The notes beneath the pieces were generated by a model. The model searched no databases, was not told where the DNA came from, and saw only the letters and a program-made list of their open reading frames with translations. Shown here one piece after another: positions 41,132 through 48,087 of a stretch of DNA of 48,087 nucleotides (positions are counted from its first letter, which is position 1; the number at the start of each line of letters is the position of its first letter). The position numbers were made by a program, and so were the translations under genes. Location of the stretch: the NCBI GenBank assembly GCA_045546995.1, contig JAZQDW010000028.1:1-48087 (forward strand). Reading direction: 5' to 3'. The stretch comes from Firm-08 sp045546995 (GTDB lineage: Bacteria > Bacillota > Clostridia > Oscillospirales > QAKW01).

Positions 41132-44100
41132 ATGCAAAAGAAAACAATCGTAAAAATCATCATTGCGGCAGTGATTGCCGTCCTGCTGATGATCGGCATA
41201 TCCATCGGCGCAGCGATGATCATCCACAATCAGGACGATGCGCCTGCGGCAACGACGGTCAAGGGCGGTCTGTCCGCCTACGAGCTGGCCGTGGAGTCCG
41301 GCTATGAGGGCAGTATCCAGGAGTGGCTGGAGTCGCTCGGCGGCAAATCCGCGTATGAAATTGCGGCGGAGCACGGCTACAGCGGCAGTGAAGAGGAATG
41401 GTCGGCGGCATTGCAGGTGGCCATGAACAATACCGCCAAGATCAACAGCGCTAAATTTTCTTCCGAAGGCGAGCTGCTGATCACGCTTTCCGACGGCACC
41501 GTACTCAACTGCGGTAAAGTAGCCGGTACTGACGGTAAAAACGGAAATGACGGCAAAGACGGCGCTGATGGAAAGAACGGCAAAGACGGTAAAGATGGCG
41601 CCGCCGGTGTGGCCGGTGCCGACGGTAAAGACGGTAAAGACGGCACGAATGGCAAAGACGGCGTTGACGGTAAAGACGGCAAGGATGGCGTCGGCATCAT
41701 TTCTGCCAGCGTAAGCAAAAACGGCGAGCTTTTACTGGCATTATCCGACGGCATTGTCTACAATCTGGACAAGGTGGTCGGTCAGAACGGTAAGGACGGA
41801 ATTGGCGTTACCAAAAGTGAGATCAACGAAAAGGGTGAGCTGATTCTTACCTATTCTAATAAGCAGACCGCCAATCTGGGCGTTGTGATCGGCGCCGACG
41901 GCAAAGACGGCGTTGACGGCAAAGACGGTACCGATGGCATCAGTGTCATTAAAAGCGAGATCAATTCCAAGGGTGAACTGATCCTCACCTATTCGGATCA
42001 ATCCATACATAATCTGGGTCTGATCGTCGGTGCCGACGGTAAAGACGGCGCCGACGGTAAAGACGGCGTTAACGGTAAAGACGGCGTGAACGGTAAAGAC
42101 GGTACCGACGGTAAAGACGGTGCCGACGGCAAAGACGGTACCGATGGCATCGGCGTTGCAGCTGCCGAGATCAACTCGGAAGGGCAGCTGGTGCTGGTAT
42201 ATACCAACGGCCAACGCTCCAACCTCGGTAAGGTGATCGGCGCCGATGGCAAGGACGGCGTAAACGGCACAGACGGAAAAGATGGTGCCGACGGTACGGA
42301 CGGGGCAGACGGTAAAGACGGTGCCGATGGCATCAGTGTCATTAAAAGCGAGATCAATTCCAAGGGCGAACTGATCCTCACCTATTCGGATCAATCCATA
42401 CATAATCTGGGTCTGATCGTCGGCGCCGACGGCAAAGACGGCAAGGACGGTATCAACGGTACTGATGGTAAAGACGGCATCAACGGTACTGATGGTAAAG
42501 ACGGCATCGACGGTAAAGACGGTGTCGGCATTGAAAAGATCGACATCACCGACGACGGCAAACTGAATGTCACGCTGACCGACGGTACGCTGTTGGAGCT
42601 GGGCACCATTAAGGGCGCTGACGGCGCTGACGGCGCTGACGGTGCTGACGGTGCCGACGGTAAAGACGGCGAGGACGGTATCGGCGTTACCAAGAGTGAG
42701 ATCAATGCAAGCGGTGAGCTGGTGCTCACCTATTCCGACGGTCAAAGCGTAAATCTCGGTACGGTCGTCGGCAAGGACGGCGCCAACGGACAAAATGGCA
42801 CGAATGGCGCCAATGGCGCAGACGGTGCGGACGGTAAAGACGGCGCGGACGGCATCGGCGTTACCAAGAGTGAGATCAATGCAGGCGGTGAGCTGGTGCT
42901 CACCTATTCCGACGGTACCTCTGCCAATCTGGGCGTTGTGATCGGCGCCGACGGTAAAGATGGCGTTAACGGCAAAGATGGCGCCGACGGTAAAGATGGC
43001 GTTAACGGTAAAGATGGCGCCAATGGTAAAGACGGCGACGACGGTAAGGACGGTATCGGAATCAGCGGCGCTGCCATCAACGGGACGCAGGAGCTGGTCC
43101 TCACCTTCTCCGACAATTCCACCGTTAATCTGGGTCGGGTCGTCGGCAAGGACGGTGCGGACGGTAAAGACGGCGCAAACGGTCAGGATGGCAAAGACGG
43201 TGCGGACGGCAAAGACGGCGCCAACGGTCAGGATGGCAAAGACGGTACCGACGGTGTCGGCATTCAAGGTGTTACCATCTCCGACGAGGGCGTACTGACC
43301 GTGACCCTCACCAACAGCACCGTGCTGACGCTGGGGAATATTAAAGGTCAGGATGGTCTGGGCATTACCAAAAGTGAGATCAACGAGCAAGGTGAGCTGG
43401 TGCTGACCTATTCCAACGGCGCCGCCACCAATTTAGGCAAGGTCGTGGGCGCAGACGGTAAAAATGGTACCAACGGTAAAGATGGCAAAGATGGCGCTGA
43501 CGGCAAAGACGGTACCGACGGTGTCGGCATCCAAAGCGTCACCGTTTCCGACGAAGGCGCCTTGAGTGTTACCCTCACCAACGGCACGGTGCTGGCGCTG
43601 GGGAATATCAAGGGCGAGAACGGCATCGGTATTACCAAGAGTGAGATCAACGAAAGCGGCGAATTGATACTCACCTATTCCAACGGTACCTCTGCCAATT
43701 TGGGTAAGGTCGTAGGCGAAGACGGCAAGGACGGTGACGACGGTGTCGGCATTCAAAGTGTCACCGTTTCCGCCTCGGGTGATCTGAGCATTCTGATGAC
43801 CGACGGCACCCTGCACGAGCCGGGCAATATCAAAGGACCCCAAGGCGAAAAGGGTGAACAAGGCGTACAGGGTGAAACCGGTGCGACCGGTGCGGACGGT
43901 GCGGACGGTGCGGACGGCGCAACGGGTGCCACCGGCCCCCAAGGCCCCCAAGGCGAAAAAGGCGAGGCCGGCAGAGGCATTGCCGACGTGGAGATCAAGG
44001 ACGGGCATCTTTATATCACCTATACCGATGATCCCGGAAATCCTGTTGACGTGGGCAAAGTAACTGCCGATAATGAAATTACAAATGAAATTAGCTTACT

Positions 44101-44857
44101 GACCTTTACACTTTTGGAGGACGATACTTACAGTGTTGCGCTGAATTCGACATATAAAACCAGCGCCATTTCCGTTGCCATTCCTGCGGAATACAACGGA
44201 AAAGCAGTGACGACGATTGCAAACGACGGATTTAACGGAGCCACACAGCTTGCAAAAATCAGCATGCCGAACAGCCTTTTATCCATAGGTGATTATGCTT
44301 TCTACAAGTGTGTAAATCTCAAAGAAATAGTTTTCTCCAAAAATCTAAAGACAATTGGTTTGAGTGCTTTTGGTTTGTGTGACTCGCTTGAAAGGGTGGA
44401 GTTGCCGGATTCTGTAACAACAATGGAGGCTCAAACATTCTTTAGCTGCGATTCCCTTACAGAGGTTGTTTTGCCATCCGGACTCACAACCATTCCTGAC
44501 AATTGTTTCTATAACACATCATTATCTATCATTCAAATTCCGGAAAGTGTCACGTCTATAGGTGCCTATGCTTTTCAACGTTGCAGTTCGCTCAAAACAA
44601 TTACGATTCCGAAAAACGTCCAAACGATTTGGAACTCCGCTTTTATAGATTCAGGTTTAACCACCGCATATTTCGAAAATCCGAAAGGATGGAAATATAA
44701 ATACGGTAGTCAAAGTTCATCTTCATCAACATTGAACAATCTGACACAATCCACCATGGAAAACCCAAGTTCTGCAGCGACAGTATTGTTAAGCAAAGAA
44801 CATACTTATTCTTCTCAATCAGGAAATATGTATAGAATTTATGTGCGTAATGAATAA
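41132..44857 (+). CDS. Giant modular surface protein: collagen-like Gly-Asp-Gly repeats, beta modules and C-terminal LRR
   Basis: A 1241-residue membrane-anchored exported protein. One N-terminal helix (about residues 8-30) anchors it with its body outside; no LPxTG is seen. Two SAYELA...GSIQEWLESLGG-type motifs (about 48-92) follow. Then 16 copies of a roughly 31-residue module (pattern IGVTKSEINxxGELxLTYSDGxxxNLGxVxG) alternate with GxxGxx blocks rich in GKDG, GADG and GTDG; the last block is GPQGEKGEQG-like classical collagen. The final 170 residues are BspA-type leucine-rich repeats (LKTIGLSAFGLCDSLERVELPDSV and similar). Collagen-like and LRR_5 domains are typical of adhesins and biofilm or spore filaments; the ligand is unknown. 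ATG 41132 follows GGGAGG. Confidence 0.9.
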   Translation: MQKKTIVKIIIAAVIAVLLMIGISIGAAMIIHNQDDAPAATTVKGGLSAYELAVESGYEGSIQEWLESLGGKSAYEIAAEHGYSGSEEEWSAALQVAMNNTAKINSAKFSSEGELLITLSDGTVLNCGKVAGTDGKNGNDGKDGADGKNGKDGKDGAAGVAGADGKDGKDGTNGKDGVDGKDGKDGVGIISASVSKNGELLLALSDGIVYNLDKVVGQNGKDGIGVTKSEINEKGELILTYSNKQTANLGVVIGADGKDGVDGKDGTDGISVIKSEINSKGELILTYSDQSIHNLGLIVGADGKDGADGKDGVNGKDGVNGKDGTDGKDGADGKDGTDGIGVAAAEINSEGQLVLVYTNGQRSNLGKVIGADGKDGVNGTDGKDGADGTDGADGKDGADGISVIKSEINSKGELILTYSDQSIHNLGLIVGADGKDGKDGINGTDGKDGINGTDGKDGIDGKDGVGIEKIDITDDGKLNVTLTDGTLLELGTIKGADGADGADGADGADGKDGEDGIGVTKSEINASGELVLTYSDGQSVNLGTVVGKDGANGQNGTNGANGADGADGKDGADGIGVTKSEINAGGELVLTYSDGTSANLGVVIGADGKDGVNGKDGADGKDGVNGKDGANGKDGDDGKDGIGISGAAINGTQELVLTFSDNSTVNLGRVVGKDGADGKDGANGQDGKDGADGKDGANGQDGKDGTDGVGIQGVTISDEGVLTVTLTNSTVLTLGNIKGQDGLGITKSEINEQGELVLTYSNGAATNLGKVVGADGKNGTNGKDGKDGADGKDGTDGVGIQSVTVSDEGALSVTLTNGTVLALGNIKGENGIGITKSEINESGELILTYSNGTSANLGKVVGEDGKDGDDGVGIQSVTVSASGDLSILMTDGTLHEPGNIKGPQGEKGEQGVQGETGATGADGADGADGATGATGPQGPQGEKGEAGRGIADVEIKDGHLYITYTDDPGNPVDVGKVTADNEITNEISLLTFTLLEDDTYSVALNSTYKTSAISVAIPAEYNGKAVTTIANDGFNGATQLAKISMPNSLLSIGDYAFYKCVNLKEIVFSKNLKTIGLSAFGLCDSLERVELPDSVTTMEAQTFFSCDSLTEVVLPSGLTTIPDNCFYNTSLSIIQIPESVTSIGAYAFQRCSSLKTITIPKNVQTIWNSAFIDSGLTTAYFENPKGWKYKYGSQSSSSSTLNNLTQSTMENPSSAATVLLSKEHTYSSQSGNMYRIYVRNE
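41933..42039 (+). repeat. Internal 107-base direct repeat, copy 1
   Basis: Matches 42326-42432 at an offset of exactly 393 bases (131 codons) with two differences, both silent third-position Gly changes. It encodes one whole beta module (ISVIKSEINSKGELILTYSD and on). Confidence 0.9.
42326..42432 (+). repeat. Internal 107-base direct repeat, copy 2
   Basis: Second copy of the module at 41933-42039; the near identity, including third codon positions, indicates recent duplication or gene conversion inside the gene. Confidence 0.9.
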
Positions 44858-44873
44858 ACGAAAGGAGCATATT

Positions 44874-45476
44874 ATGGGCACTCTATTAAAAATAACAAAT
44901 AAAGAAATCCTAAAGCAAGCAGAAAAAGAAACCGGCAACGCAATCTACTGTGTTACCGAACCGATGTTGGAAGAGCTTTTAGCCGCTTTCCCCGAAAACA
45001 AAGAGGCTTATCAAATTGCCGCAAAGGTCTTGCTGCTGGACAAATTATATGCTACACAATTATTCCGATACAAAAAGCTGGAGTTTTTGCCGCAGTTGGT
45101 TGAAAACATCCGTACGATCCCCGATTTTGATCGTCGGGTAGCAAGCGGCGATCCTTCGGTGGTCTGCGAGATCTATCGCGGGCTTGAAAACAGATTGTTT
45201 TCCTTTGCCACAAAATACTGTTGTTTGCACAACACCGTGGTTTACGGCAGAGATGATTACAGCATTTACGATTCTGCCGTTGCCAAGCTGTTGCCAAAAT
45301 ACGCAAAGCTTGTTGGAGTAAAACTGACCGGCGCACAGCTTGATCGTTGGTACAAAGAAGACGACTACGCCGCCTTTAACGCCGCTGTTGATACGGTATT
45401 AAATGCGGCGGGGATCGACGTTGCAAACAGGAAGCGCAAATTCGATCTTTTCCTTTGGAGTCAGCGAGAAAAATAA
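44874..45476 (+). CDS. Unrecognised 200-residue cytosolic protein
   Basis: The start is ATG 44874, 6 bases after AAAGGAG; it begins 16 bases after the collagen-like gene, so it is likely cotranscribed. There is no signal peptide or membrane helix; the protein is mostly helical. The most distinctive part is FSFATKYCCLHN...YSIYDSAVAKLLPKY (about residues 109-143). This recalls a pattern I have seen in other uncharacterised bacterial proteins (FxSKYxxxHNP..YPIYDS), but I cannot name the family. The first half, KITNKEILKQAEKETGNAIY, is not recognised. Its partnership with a surface protein is unexplained. Confidence 0.85.
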   Translation: MGTLLKITNKEILKQAEKETGNAIYCVTEPMLEELLAAFPENKEAYQIAAKVLLLDKLYATQLFRYKKLEFLPQLVENIRTIPDFDRRVASGDPSVVCEIYRGLENRLFSFATKYCCLHNTVVYGRDDYSIYDSAVAKLLPKYAKLVGVKLTGAQLDRWYKEDDYAAFNAAVDTVLNAAGIDVANRKRKFDLFLWSQREK

Positions 45477-45480
45477 TTAT

Positions 45481-45508
45481 AAAAAGCAGGTCGTATGACC
45501 TGCTTTTT
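45481..45508. terminator. Bidirectional terminator
   Basis: AAAAAGCAGGTC (45481-45492), GTAT loop, GACCTGCTTTTT (45497-45508); it overlaps the kinase stop codon. Confidence 0.92.
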
Positions 45509-46211
45509 ATAATGCTTTATAGAGTTTTTCAGCAGAGGGATAGCGCTCGTTGGGGTTGATATTGGTGCATTTCCGCACGATGCGGCCATAGCGGCCGCGC
45601 GCCAGCGTATCGGTGGGATATTGTCCCGTCAGCAGTACGTTGAGCAGTACTCCGGCGGCGTAAATATCCGTACGCTCGTCGCTTTCCTTCAGGCCAAGCT
45701 GTTCGGGCGAGGCGTAGCCAACGGTCCCCATTACCTCGGTATCCCGACTTTTGCGGCTGATACGGCGCGCCGCATTAAAATCAATGAGCACCACACGTCC
45801 ATCGGCATCCACAATGACGTTCTCGGGTTTAATATCCCGATGTACGATGCCGTTTTGGTGCAGGACCATCATGGCGCCGCACACGCCGGCAAGCACCTTT
45901 TTTGCCCCATTTTGGCGGTAACGCCCCGTTTCCGCCACCTGCGCCACCGTCAGGCCGGAGATATATTCCTCCAGGACGATCATACCGTCCTCACAGTGAT
46001 ACACGTCATACACCGTCGGCAGATGGGGACAGCGAAAGGTGCACAGCGTAAGATACACGTCGTTGGGGCTGTCCAGCTGACGCAGGATACAGTCCTGCCC
46101 CGTTTTCCGATGGCGCACCCGCCAGACCCGTCCGCCGTTACGGCCGGAAAGGAGGGATACTCTGTCAAAAAACTTCCAGAATTGATCCAGTTGTTGCTCG
46201 CAAGTGCTCAT
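45507..46211 (-). CDS. Hanks-type Ser/Thr kinase, atypical (possible pseudokinase)
   Basis: A 234-residue cytosolic kinase domain without membrane helix or PASTA repeats. The catalytic loop is HRDIKPENV (HRD at 124-126) and the activation segment has GTVGYASPEQLGL and DIYAAGVLL. Three features differ from active kinases: DFG is DFN (144-146), the VAIK Lys is replaced by Arg44 (CILRQL), and no helix-C Glu is evident. DFN occurs in several Firmicutes kinases, so activity is not excluded. ATG 46211 overlaps the stop of the zinc-ribbon gene (ATGA) with GAGGAG 8 bases upstream, so the two are coupled. Confidence 0.9.
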   Translation of the reverse strand: MSTCEQQLDQFWKFFDRVSLLSGRNGGRVWRVRHRKTGQDCILRQLDSPNDVYLTLCTFRCPHLPTVYDVYHCEDGMIVLEEYISGLTVAQVAETGRYRQNGAKKVLAGVCGAMMVLHQNGIVHRDIKPENVIVDADGRVVLIDFNAARRISRKSRDTEVMGTVGYASPEQLGLKESDERTDIYAAGVLLNVLLTGQYPTDTLARGRYGRIVRKCTNINPNERYPSAEKLYKAL

Positions 46212-47419
46212 CCGTTCCACTCCTCAAATACCGCATCATAATAATCGTCTGCAATATTCCGATAATAGCGAAAATCCCGATTACCGCAAGTGTAGGCGCA
46301 GTGAATGGTCAGCGTGCCGCTACGCTGCTCCTTGGGGGCAAAGGCAAGGTCGCTGACGTAAATGGAGGTAGCTGAAAAATAGATATCCGTCAGATTAACG
46401 CAGGCGTTAAACGCCCGATCCTTTACCGTGCGCACAGAGGCGGGCAGATAGACCTGCTTTACCGTATTTTTCACGTTTGCGGCGCAAAAGGCATCCGATT
46501 GAATGGTAATGACCCTTTTACCGTCGATGGTAGCGGGCACACGGTAGATGCCATCCGATGCAGGCGTGGCGACCCCCGTAATGACAACGCAGTTATCCAC
46601 CGCCGCCGTCACCTGAAAATCATCCACACCGTAGCGGGCATCCCGATAGAGATACACCGCCTCGGTCACAGCGGGCGCGGCCGGGGTGGTACTTTCCGGC
46701 TTGGTAACCGGCGTGGTAGTGCCGGCGCTCGGTGTAGTGGTGCCGGTGCTCGGCGTGGTAGTGCCGGTGCTCGGTGTAGTGGTGCCGGTACTCGGCGTGG
46801 TATTGCCGGTACTCGGCGTGGTAGTGCCGGTGCTCGGTTTGGTAGTGCCGGTGCTCGGTGTGGTAGTGCCGGTGCTCGGTTTGGTAGTGCCGGTACTCGG
46901 TTTGGTAGTGCCGGTACTCGGTTTGGTAGTACCGCTACTCGGTGTCGTTGTACCGGGCGTAGTGGTCGACGGCGTCACGCCGCCGGCAGAAGAGTCGGTA
47001 TCCTTCCCCGGGGTGGTGGCATTCGTCCCCGTCTGGGGTGACGACGCCGTTCCTGCCGTACCGGAGGACGGCGTTTTACCGTCGGTTACGACCGTACTGC
47101 TCCCCTGTTCTCCGTCTGTCATAGGCGGCAAGGGACCTTCGGGGCCGGTCACAGGTTGCTCGACAATGGGAGAGGATTCCGGTGACGTCGGCAATTCCTC
47201 CGACGGTCGCGCCCTGACCGTTTTTACGATCCAGACGACCGTAAGGGTGATCAGCGCGGCGGCCACAACAAAAACGGCGCACCAAAGAAACGGCATCCAT
47301 TTCCTTTTACGGAAACGTGTCGGATCCATGCTCGCCTTGACATCCAGTTCCTTCATACAGTATAGGCAGATGCGTGCATTTTCTTCAATTGCGGCATTAC
47401 AGTGGGGACAATTTTTCAT
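46208..47419 (-). CDS. Zinc-ribbon / membrane helix / Thr-Pro stalk / LRR-like protein
   Basis: A 403-residue bitopic protein. A cytosolic zinc ribbon comes first (CPHC at 4-7, CLYC at 18-21), then a basic segment and a membrane helix (FLWCAVFVVAAALITLTVVWIV, about 44-66). Outside are an acidic Pro/Ser linker and 11 tandem 7-residue units of the type PSTGTTT or PSTGTTK (about 160-240). A C-terminal domain resembles BspA-type repeats (VITIQSDAFCAANVK, RTVKDRAFNACVNLTDIYF). The design fits a sensor that reports a cell-surface state to the cytosolic kinase encoded next. It overlaps both neighbours by 4 bases. Confidence 0.88.
   Translation of the reverse strand: MKNCPHCNAAIEENARICLYCMKELDVKASMDPTRFRKRKWMPFLWCAVFVVAAALITLTVVWIVKTVRARPSEELPTSPESSPIVEQPVTGPEGPLPPMTDGEQGSSTVVTDGKTPSSGTAGTASSPQTGTNATTPGKDTDSSAGGVTPSTTTPGTTTPSSGTTKPSTGTTKPSTGTTKPSTGTTTPSTGTTKPSTGTTTPSTGNTTPSTGTTTPSTGTTTPSTGTTTPSAGTTTPVTKPESTTPAAPAVTEAVYLYRDARYGVDDFQVTAAVDNCVVITGVATPASDGIYRVPATIDGKRVITIQSDAFCAANVKNTVKQVYLPASVRTVKDRAFNACVNLTDIYFSATSIYVSDLAFAPKEQRSGTLTIHCAYTCGNRDFRYYRNIADDYYDAVFEEWNG
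46707..46945 (-). repeat. Tandem 21-base coding repeats (Thr-Pro stalk)
   Basis: Eleven in-frame 21-base units, minus strand, each encoding PSTGTT plus T or K with small variations (PSSGTTK, PSTGNTT, PSAGTTT at the ends). High identity makes length change by slippage or recombination likely. Confidence 0.85.
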
Positions 47420-47838
47420 CCTATCGTTTCAAACCCGTATTCATACAATAATTCATTGATCTGCATCACGGTAAGGTGATTACAGATGCCATACAGCAAA
47501 ACACTGTCAAAGGGCAATTTGACGTACAGAGGAGAATATCCTGCGCAACGCAACAGCCGTTGCGTCTCTTCCAGGGAAAGCTCCATTGCCACGGACAGGC
47601 AAAGCAGTTTATTCCGTTCGGGGACACGCAGACCGGAAAAGATCTGGTAAGCATATACCTCCGACAGCTCGGAGCGCCGGATCACCTGCGCCTTACTGAG
47701 ATTTTTTTCCGTCAAAAAATGCTGCAGCAATTCAGCCAGGCTCTCACGGACCATATAGTCCTTATTTTCATCGTAAAAGGCCTTGAAATCGGCGCAGAGC
47801 CCCAGCTCTTCCACAATTTTTGACGTGTCCTTACTCAT
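47416..47838 (-). CDS. Helix-turn-helix (XRE-like) protein
   Basis: A 140-residue soluble protein. A helical N-terminus is followed by an XRE-type HTH: LAELLQHFLTEKNLSKAQVIRRSELSEVYAYQIFSGLRVPERNKLLCLSVAM (about residues 31-85; read here as separate helices), then a C-terminal Leu-rich helical part. ATG 47838 follows GAGGTG; an ATG at 47886 lies upstream of the promoter and is not used. It heads the HTH/zinc-ribbon/kinase operon and may regulate it or be a substrate of the kinase (inference). Confidence 0.88.
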   Translation of the reverse strand: MSKDTSKIVEELGLCADFKAFYDENKDYMVRESLAELLQHFLTEKNLSKAQVIRRSELSEVYAYQIFSGLRVPERNKLLCLSVAMELSLEETQRLLRCAGYSPLYVKLPFDSVLLYGICNHLTVMQINELLYEYGFETIG

Positions 47839-47857
47839 GATATTCACCTCAAAATAT

Positions 47858-47886
47858 AGAATATCAAAATCTGCATTTTTTGTCAA
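47858..47886 (-). promoter_or_regulatory. SigA promoter of the HTH/zinc-ribbon/kinase operon
   Basis: Minus strand: consensus TTGACA (47881-47886), 17 bases, TATTCT (47858-47863), 20 bases before ATG 47838. Confidence 0.8.
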
Positions 47887-47965
47887 CTACCGTCGACGGC
47901 ACCGTTGGTGCGATCGTCGAACGTTCGATTAGATATAATGGGTACCTGCCCATAAATGGGCTGCA

Positions 47966-48087
47966 CAGCCTGCCTTGGCTCCCTCTGACGAGGGAGCTGT
48001 CCGAGCGTCAGCGAGGACTGAGGGAGAGATAACGAAACTTCCCATTCTGCCCCTATCCTCTCTCCCTCCGTCTTTTTGCTACGCAAA
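47966..48087. repeat. MITE-like palindromic intergenic element (cut by window end)
   Basis: Holds GCTCCCTC/GAGGGAGC (47978-47985 with 47990-47997, loop TGAC), GTCC/GGAC with inner GC pairs (47999-48018), and GAGGGAGAGA/TCTCTCCCTC (48020-48029 with 48059-48068), then CGTCTTTTTGCTACGC. I recall very similar CTCCCTCTGACGAGGGAGC elements scattered in gut clostridial genomes. There is no gene inside; a second short hairpin GCCCAT/ATGGGC lies at about 47949-47962. The outer end and any target-site duplication are beyond the window. Confidence 0.75.

Noticed and set aside
41741..43390. 549-residue open frame antisense to the collagen-like gene
   Set aside because: It arises because GAC/GGT/AAA-rich repeats read on the other strand give GTC, ACC and TTT codons without stops; no ribosome site or domain is seen and the plus-strand gene has a clear design.
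41520..43960. Tandem DNA repeats as a CRISPR or satellite
   Set aside because: They are in-frame codons for Gly-X-Y and beta modules of a long ORF.
47881..48086. 67-residue minus-strand ORF at the right edge
   Set aside because: It lies over the palindromic repeat element and a promoter -35, with no ribosome site.

Overview
The window looks like chromosome from an endospore-forming Clostridia bacterium, probably an uncultured gut member of the Oscillospirales or a neighbouring order (inference). The evidence is the gene set: spoIID, spoIIQ and spoIVB homologues, an AddAB recombination pair, a T-box in front of alaS, an L20-type leader in front of infC-rpmI-rplT, MnmA with TsaE/TsaB, and a Mor-type Firmicutes regulator. 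SigA promoters with 16-18 bp spacers and UU-rich intrinsic terminators are easy to read throughout. No rRNA, tRNA, CRISPR array, insertion sequence or prophage was recognised.

Layout. 1-620: a truncated lipoprotein gene and a DUF2508 gene, both minus. 958-3944 (plus): spoIID, a spoIIQ-like LytM gene with a sigma-F-like promoter, a LUD-domain gene and rubrerythrin; the last two have hairpins that enclose their own Shine-Dalgarno. 3963-4167: an array of small hairpins separated by a 7-base spacer that inverts half-way. 4339-7005: an AT-rich HXXEE membrane protein, a NUDIX hydrolase and a divergent phosphodiester-glycosidase-domain protein sharing a regulatory region with a DtxR-like palindrome. 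7054-11791 (minus): a MoxR / DUF58 / transglutaminase operon. 11919-13214: infC (AUU start)-rpmI-rplT behind an attenuator. 13223-17768: T-box, alaS, HIT, phosphoribosyltransferase, CofE-like. 17765-19369: a class B PBP with an altered third motif; 19469: a Gfo/Idh/MocA oxidoreductase. 20495-24627: glpK, HAD, GH20. 24673: rpmE. 24956-32850: addB-addA and a DUF3810 gene upstream of addB.

32969-35164 (plus): a NagD-like HAD, a short unclear coding stretch and an orphan secreted, membrane-anchored protein. 35206-37815 (minus): tsaE-tsaB-rpiB-mnmA. 37945-40572 (plus): a rodA-type SEDS gene and spoIVB, whose real 5' end appears to lie in another frame inside a small upstream ORF. 40810-45476 (plus): a Mor-type regulator, a 1241-residue collagen-like protein alternating with 16 beta-type modules and ending in leucine-rich repeats, and an unrecognised 200-residue protein. 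45507-47838 (minus): HTH protein, zinc-ribbon/membrane/Thr-Pro-stalk protein and an atypical Hanks-type kinase, translationally coupled. The window ends inside a MITE-like palindromic repeat.

The most unusual items are the hairpin array at 3963-4167, the spoIVB reading-frame problem at 39233-39412, the modular collagen-like/LRR surface protein under a phage-type activator, the HTH/zinc-ribbon/kinase trio, and the two adjacent genes with Shine-Dalgarno-enclosing hairpins. All functional statements come from reading motifs by eye; no database search was run.
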